From Cyclobacteriaceae bacterium (GTDB taxonomy: Bacteria; Bacteroidota; Bacteroidia; Cytophagales; Cyclobacteriaceae), in the NCBI GenBank assembly GCA_019694875.1, contig JAIBBC010000001.1:806001-870000 (forward strand): a DNA stretch of 64,000 nucleotides, given 5' to 3'. The first letter of the stretch is position 1. Each line of letters starts with the position of its first letter. The notes beneath the pieces were generated by a model. The model searched no databases. It worked only from the letters and a program-made list of their open reading frames with translations, and had not been told where the DNA came from. Below, one piece after another: positions 62,497 to 64,000 of this stretch. Position numbers and translations under genes: made by a program.

Positions 62497-63720
62497 TTAC
62501 AGATCGGCAGGCGAAAAAGTGCGGGTTGCAACCTGTGCCGGGCGGTAGGAAACCAGAAAAGTGATCACGACCATGGCGAGTGTGATGTAAACAAAGTCAG
62601 ACAAGATCATCTTAACCGGGTAGCCTTCGGTCACGGAGTTTTGCATCCCCATGGAGATGAACCCAAAGCGTTGCTGGAAAAAACAAAACGTTGCACCGAG
62701 TACAAGACCGAGCAGCGTTCCGCCAACAGCAATGAGAGCGCCTTCTGTTAAAAATACTTTGCGAAGTAAATTTTGATCTGCCCCCATCGAGGCAAGCAGT
62801 GAAATATCTTTCTTCTTGTCGAGCACAAGCATCATCAAACTGAAAAAAATGTTGATCGATGCAATGCCCAGCAATAAAACTCCTCCACCAAACGCAAAAA
62901 GTTTTTCAATCTTCAGCAGACGGTAGAGATCTTTGTGTTGCTCCTCCAGAGACAGAACAGAAAAATTTTTTCCGAGTGCAGCTTGAAGATTGCTTTGAAC
63001 GCTGGCGGGATTTACATTATCAGCAACTTTTATTTCGAGAGACGTCCGCTTGTTTCCATACTGCATGACATCACGTGCAAACTCAAGCGGCACGATTACA
63101 TAGTTCTCATCAAAGCTCTGAACGATTGAAAAAGCCGCGCCCACGATAATGTTTTGATGCGAATAGATTTTCGAAATGTCAACAACTCCGGGTTTAACAT
63201 TGTTGATATAATAAATCTGCAAGGGGTGAAAGTTGTCACCGATCTGAATGGAGAGTGAATACTGTACACCACGACCTACTATGGCGTACGGTGTCTGACC
63301 ACTTTTTAGTGCGAGCTCACCTTCCGCAATGGCGTTATCAATCCGGTGCTGATCAATGAAGTTGTCGCTTACCCCCTTCAGTTTAACTACCTGGTTCGCT
63401 TCCCGGTAACGGGCATATGCATAATCTTCAATCACTTCTGTTACAATCGCAACGCCTGCAACACCTTTTATTTTGGAACGGAGTTCATCGTTCATCTCGA
63501 ACGACTTTCCTTCTACCGCCTCAATTTTTATCTGCGGATCGAACGATTGATTGAGTGAACGCAAGAGATGTTCCAGGCCATTGAACACCGAAAGCACAAT
63601 AATCAACGAAGCTGTGCAAACTGCCACCAAAATAAGCGTGAGGCCGGAAATAATATTGATAAAGTTCCTCTTGCGTTTAGAGAACAGGTATCGTTTCGCT
63701 ATGAAGAACGGCAGATTCAC
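62497..63720 (-). CDS. LolC/LolE-like ABC transporter permease
   Basis: A 407-residue membrane protein with the lipoprotein-release permease layout: one helix near 24-48, a periplasmic MacB-like domain (about 50-240), and three helices at the C-terminal end (about 270-400). N-terminal F-I-A-K-R-Y-L-F-S-K-R-K-R-N-F-I-N-I-I-S and L-V-L-D-K-K-K-D-I-S-L-L-A-S-M-G-A are typical. It works with an ATPase not found here. It lies two bases after rbfA in one operon. Confidence 0.88.
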   Translation of the reverse strand: MNLPFFIAKRYLFSKRKRNFINIISGLTLILVAVCTASLIIVLSVFNGLEHLLRSLNQSFDPQIKIEAVEGKSFEMNDELRSKIKGVAGVAIVTEVIEDYAYARYREANQVVKLKGVSDNFIDQHRIDNAIAEGELALKSGQTPYAIVGRGVQYSLSIQIGDNFHPLQIYYINNVKPGVVDISKIYSHQNIIVGAAFSIVQSFDENYVIVPLEFARDVMQYGNKRTSLEIKVADNVNPASVQSNLQAALGKNFSVLSLEEQHKDLYRLLKIEKLFAFGGGVLLLGIASINIFFSLMMLVLDKKKDISLLASMGADQNLLRKVFLTEGALIAVGGTLLGLVLGATFCFFQQRFGFISMGMQNSVTEGYPVKMILSDFVYITLAMVVITFLVSYRPAQVATRTFSPADL

Positions 63721-63722
63721 AG

Positions 63723-64000
63723 TTACTCTTCTTCCCCGCGGTCCGGTTTTGCGGTTGACGGAATGTTAAGATTCTTGATGAGCGAATCCATCCGCTGAGC
63801 ATTCTCTTCCACTTCATCGAGATAAAAAATCAATTCCGGGATCACCCGCACCTGCTTCCGGATTTTATCTCCGAGTGCTTTACGGATTTCTCCCTTCCGG
63901 CTGTTGATCTTTTCAAGCGTGGCTTGTTTATCCTTAGCCAACATCATGCTGATGTAAATTTTCGCCACACCTAAATCAGGGCTAACCTTTACCTCGGCAA
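63723..64000 (-). CDS. rbfA: Ribosome-binding factor A, C-terminal part
   Basis: The minus-strand frame is open at the window edge and ends at 63723. The visible part reads A-E-V-K-V-S-P-D-L-G-V-A-K-I-Y-I-S and then a KH-like helical part with I-R-K-A-L-G-D-K-I-R-K-Q-V-R-V-I-P-E-L-I-F-Y, matching RbfA, a 30S maturation factor. The N-terminal portion is outside the window. The gene is immediately upstream of the LolC/E-like permease gene. Confidence 0.9.
   Translation of the reverse strand, partial: AEVKVSPDLGVAKIYISMMLAKDKQATLEKINSRKGEIRKALGDKIRKQVRVIPELIFYLDEVEENAQRMDSLIKNLNIPSTAKPDRGEEE

Overview
The window is a chromosomal stretch from a member of the Bacteroidota, most likely the order Cytophagales. 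The supporting evidence is: transcription starts that fit the Bacteroidota -33 TTTG / -7 TAnnTTTG pattern (best before rimP, rpsU, prfA, lysA and metK); a Bacteroidota-type purM; a protein ending in a type IX secretion (T9SS) sorting domain; DUF5916, DUF3857 and DUF4197 proteins; many signal peptides ending in A-Q; and almost no Shine-Dalgarno sites. There is no rRNA, tRNA, CRISPR array, insertion sequence or prophage. Coding density is high: no gap between genes exceeds 300 bases, the longest being 39821-40055 (235 bases).

Layout. 1-6433: a truncated membrane-protein gene; a frameshifted TraB/GumN gene; a TrmH-type RNA methyltransferase; a secreted rhodanese; a conserved small protein; a large DUF5916 outer-membrane protein. 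6536-14571: DUF4197 and DUF1801 proteins; two FtsX/MacB-type permeases on either side of purM; an unrecognised 179-residue protein. 14631-25151: a YwqK-repeat/TonB-C protein, tpx, an M14 carboxypeptidase, a DinB-like protein, a lipid kinase, a TPR protein, an amidohydrolase, a nitroreductase and small lipoproteins. 25291-31650: the translation/transcription core, with prfA and lemA on the plus strand and the operon rimP-nusA-infB on the minus strand. That operon has a clear promoter and a terminator-like hairpin in its leader. 31651-35853: an M28-type peptidase facing the sugar-nucleotide operon ugd-rfbB-rfbA. 35994-39820: acyl-CoA dehydrogenase, rpsU, a Xer-type recombinase, hpf and a DUF4097-like repeat protein. 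40056-46678: a lipoprotein, metK, an RsmI-like methylase, an alpha/beta hydrolase, lysA, a PA0069-type radical SAM protein and a PLP enzyme. 46695-49340: a three-gene cell-surface cluster (T9SS cargo, outer-membrane barrel, lipoprotein). 49337-58521: radA, then four consecutive DUF3857/transglutaminase-like secreted proteins. 58622-64000: an LpxL-type acyltransferase, a SNF2 helicase, a LolC/E-like permease and the 3' part of rbfA.

Most of this is ordinary housekeeping plus envelope functions. I found no clear new defence or mobile system. The most notable signals are: (i) the hairpin plus U-rich tract in the leader of rimP-nusA-infB, a candidate attenuator; (ii) the tandem DUF3857 array, in which catalytic transglutaminase residues are replaced stepwise; (iii) a perfect 12-bp-stem palindrome at 16294-16320 that looks like a dispersed repeat; (iv) a single frameshift in the TraB/GumN gene; and (v) several tail-to-tail gene pairs that overlap and leave no room for a terminator.
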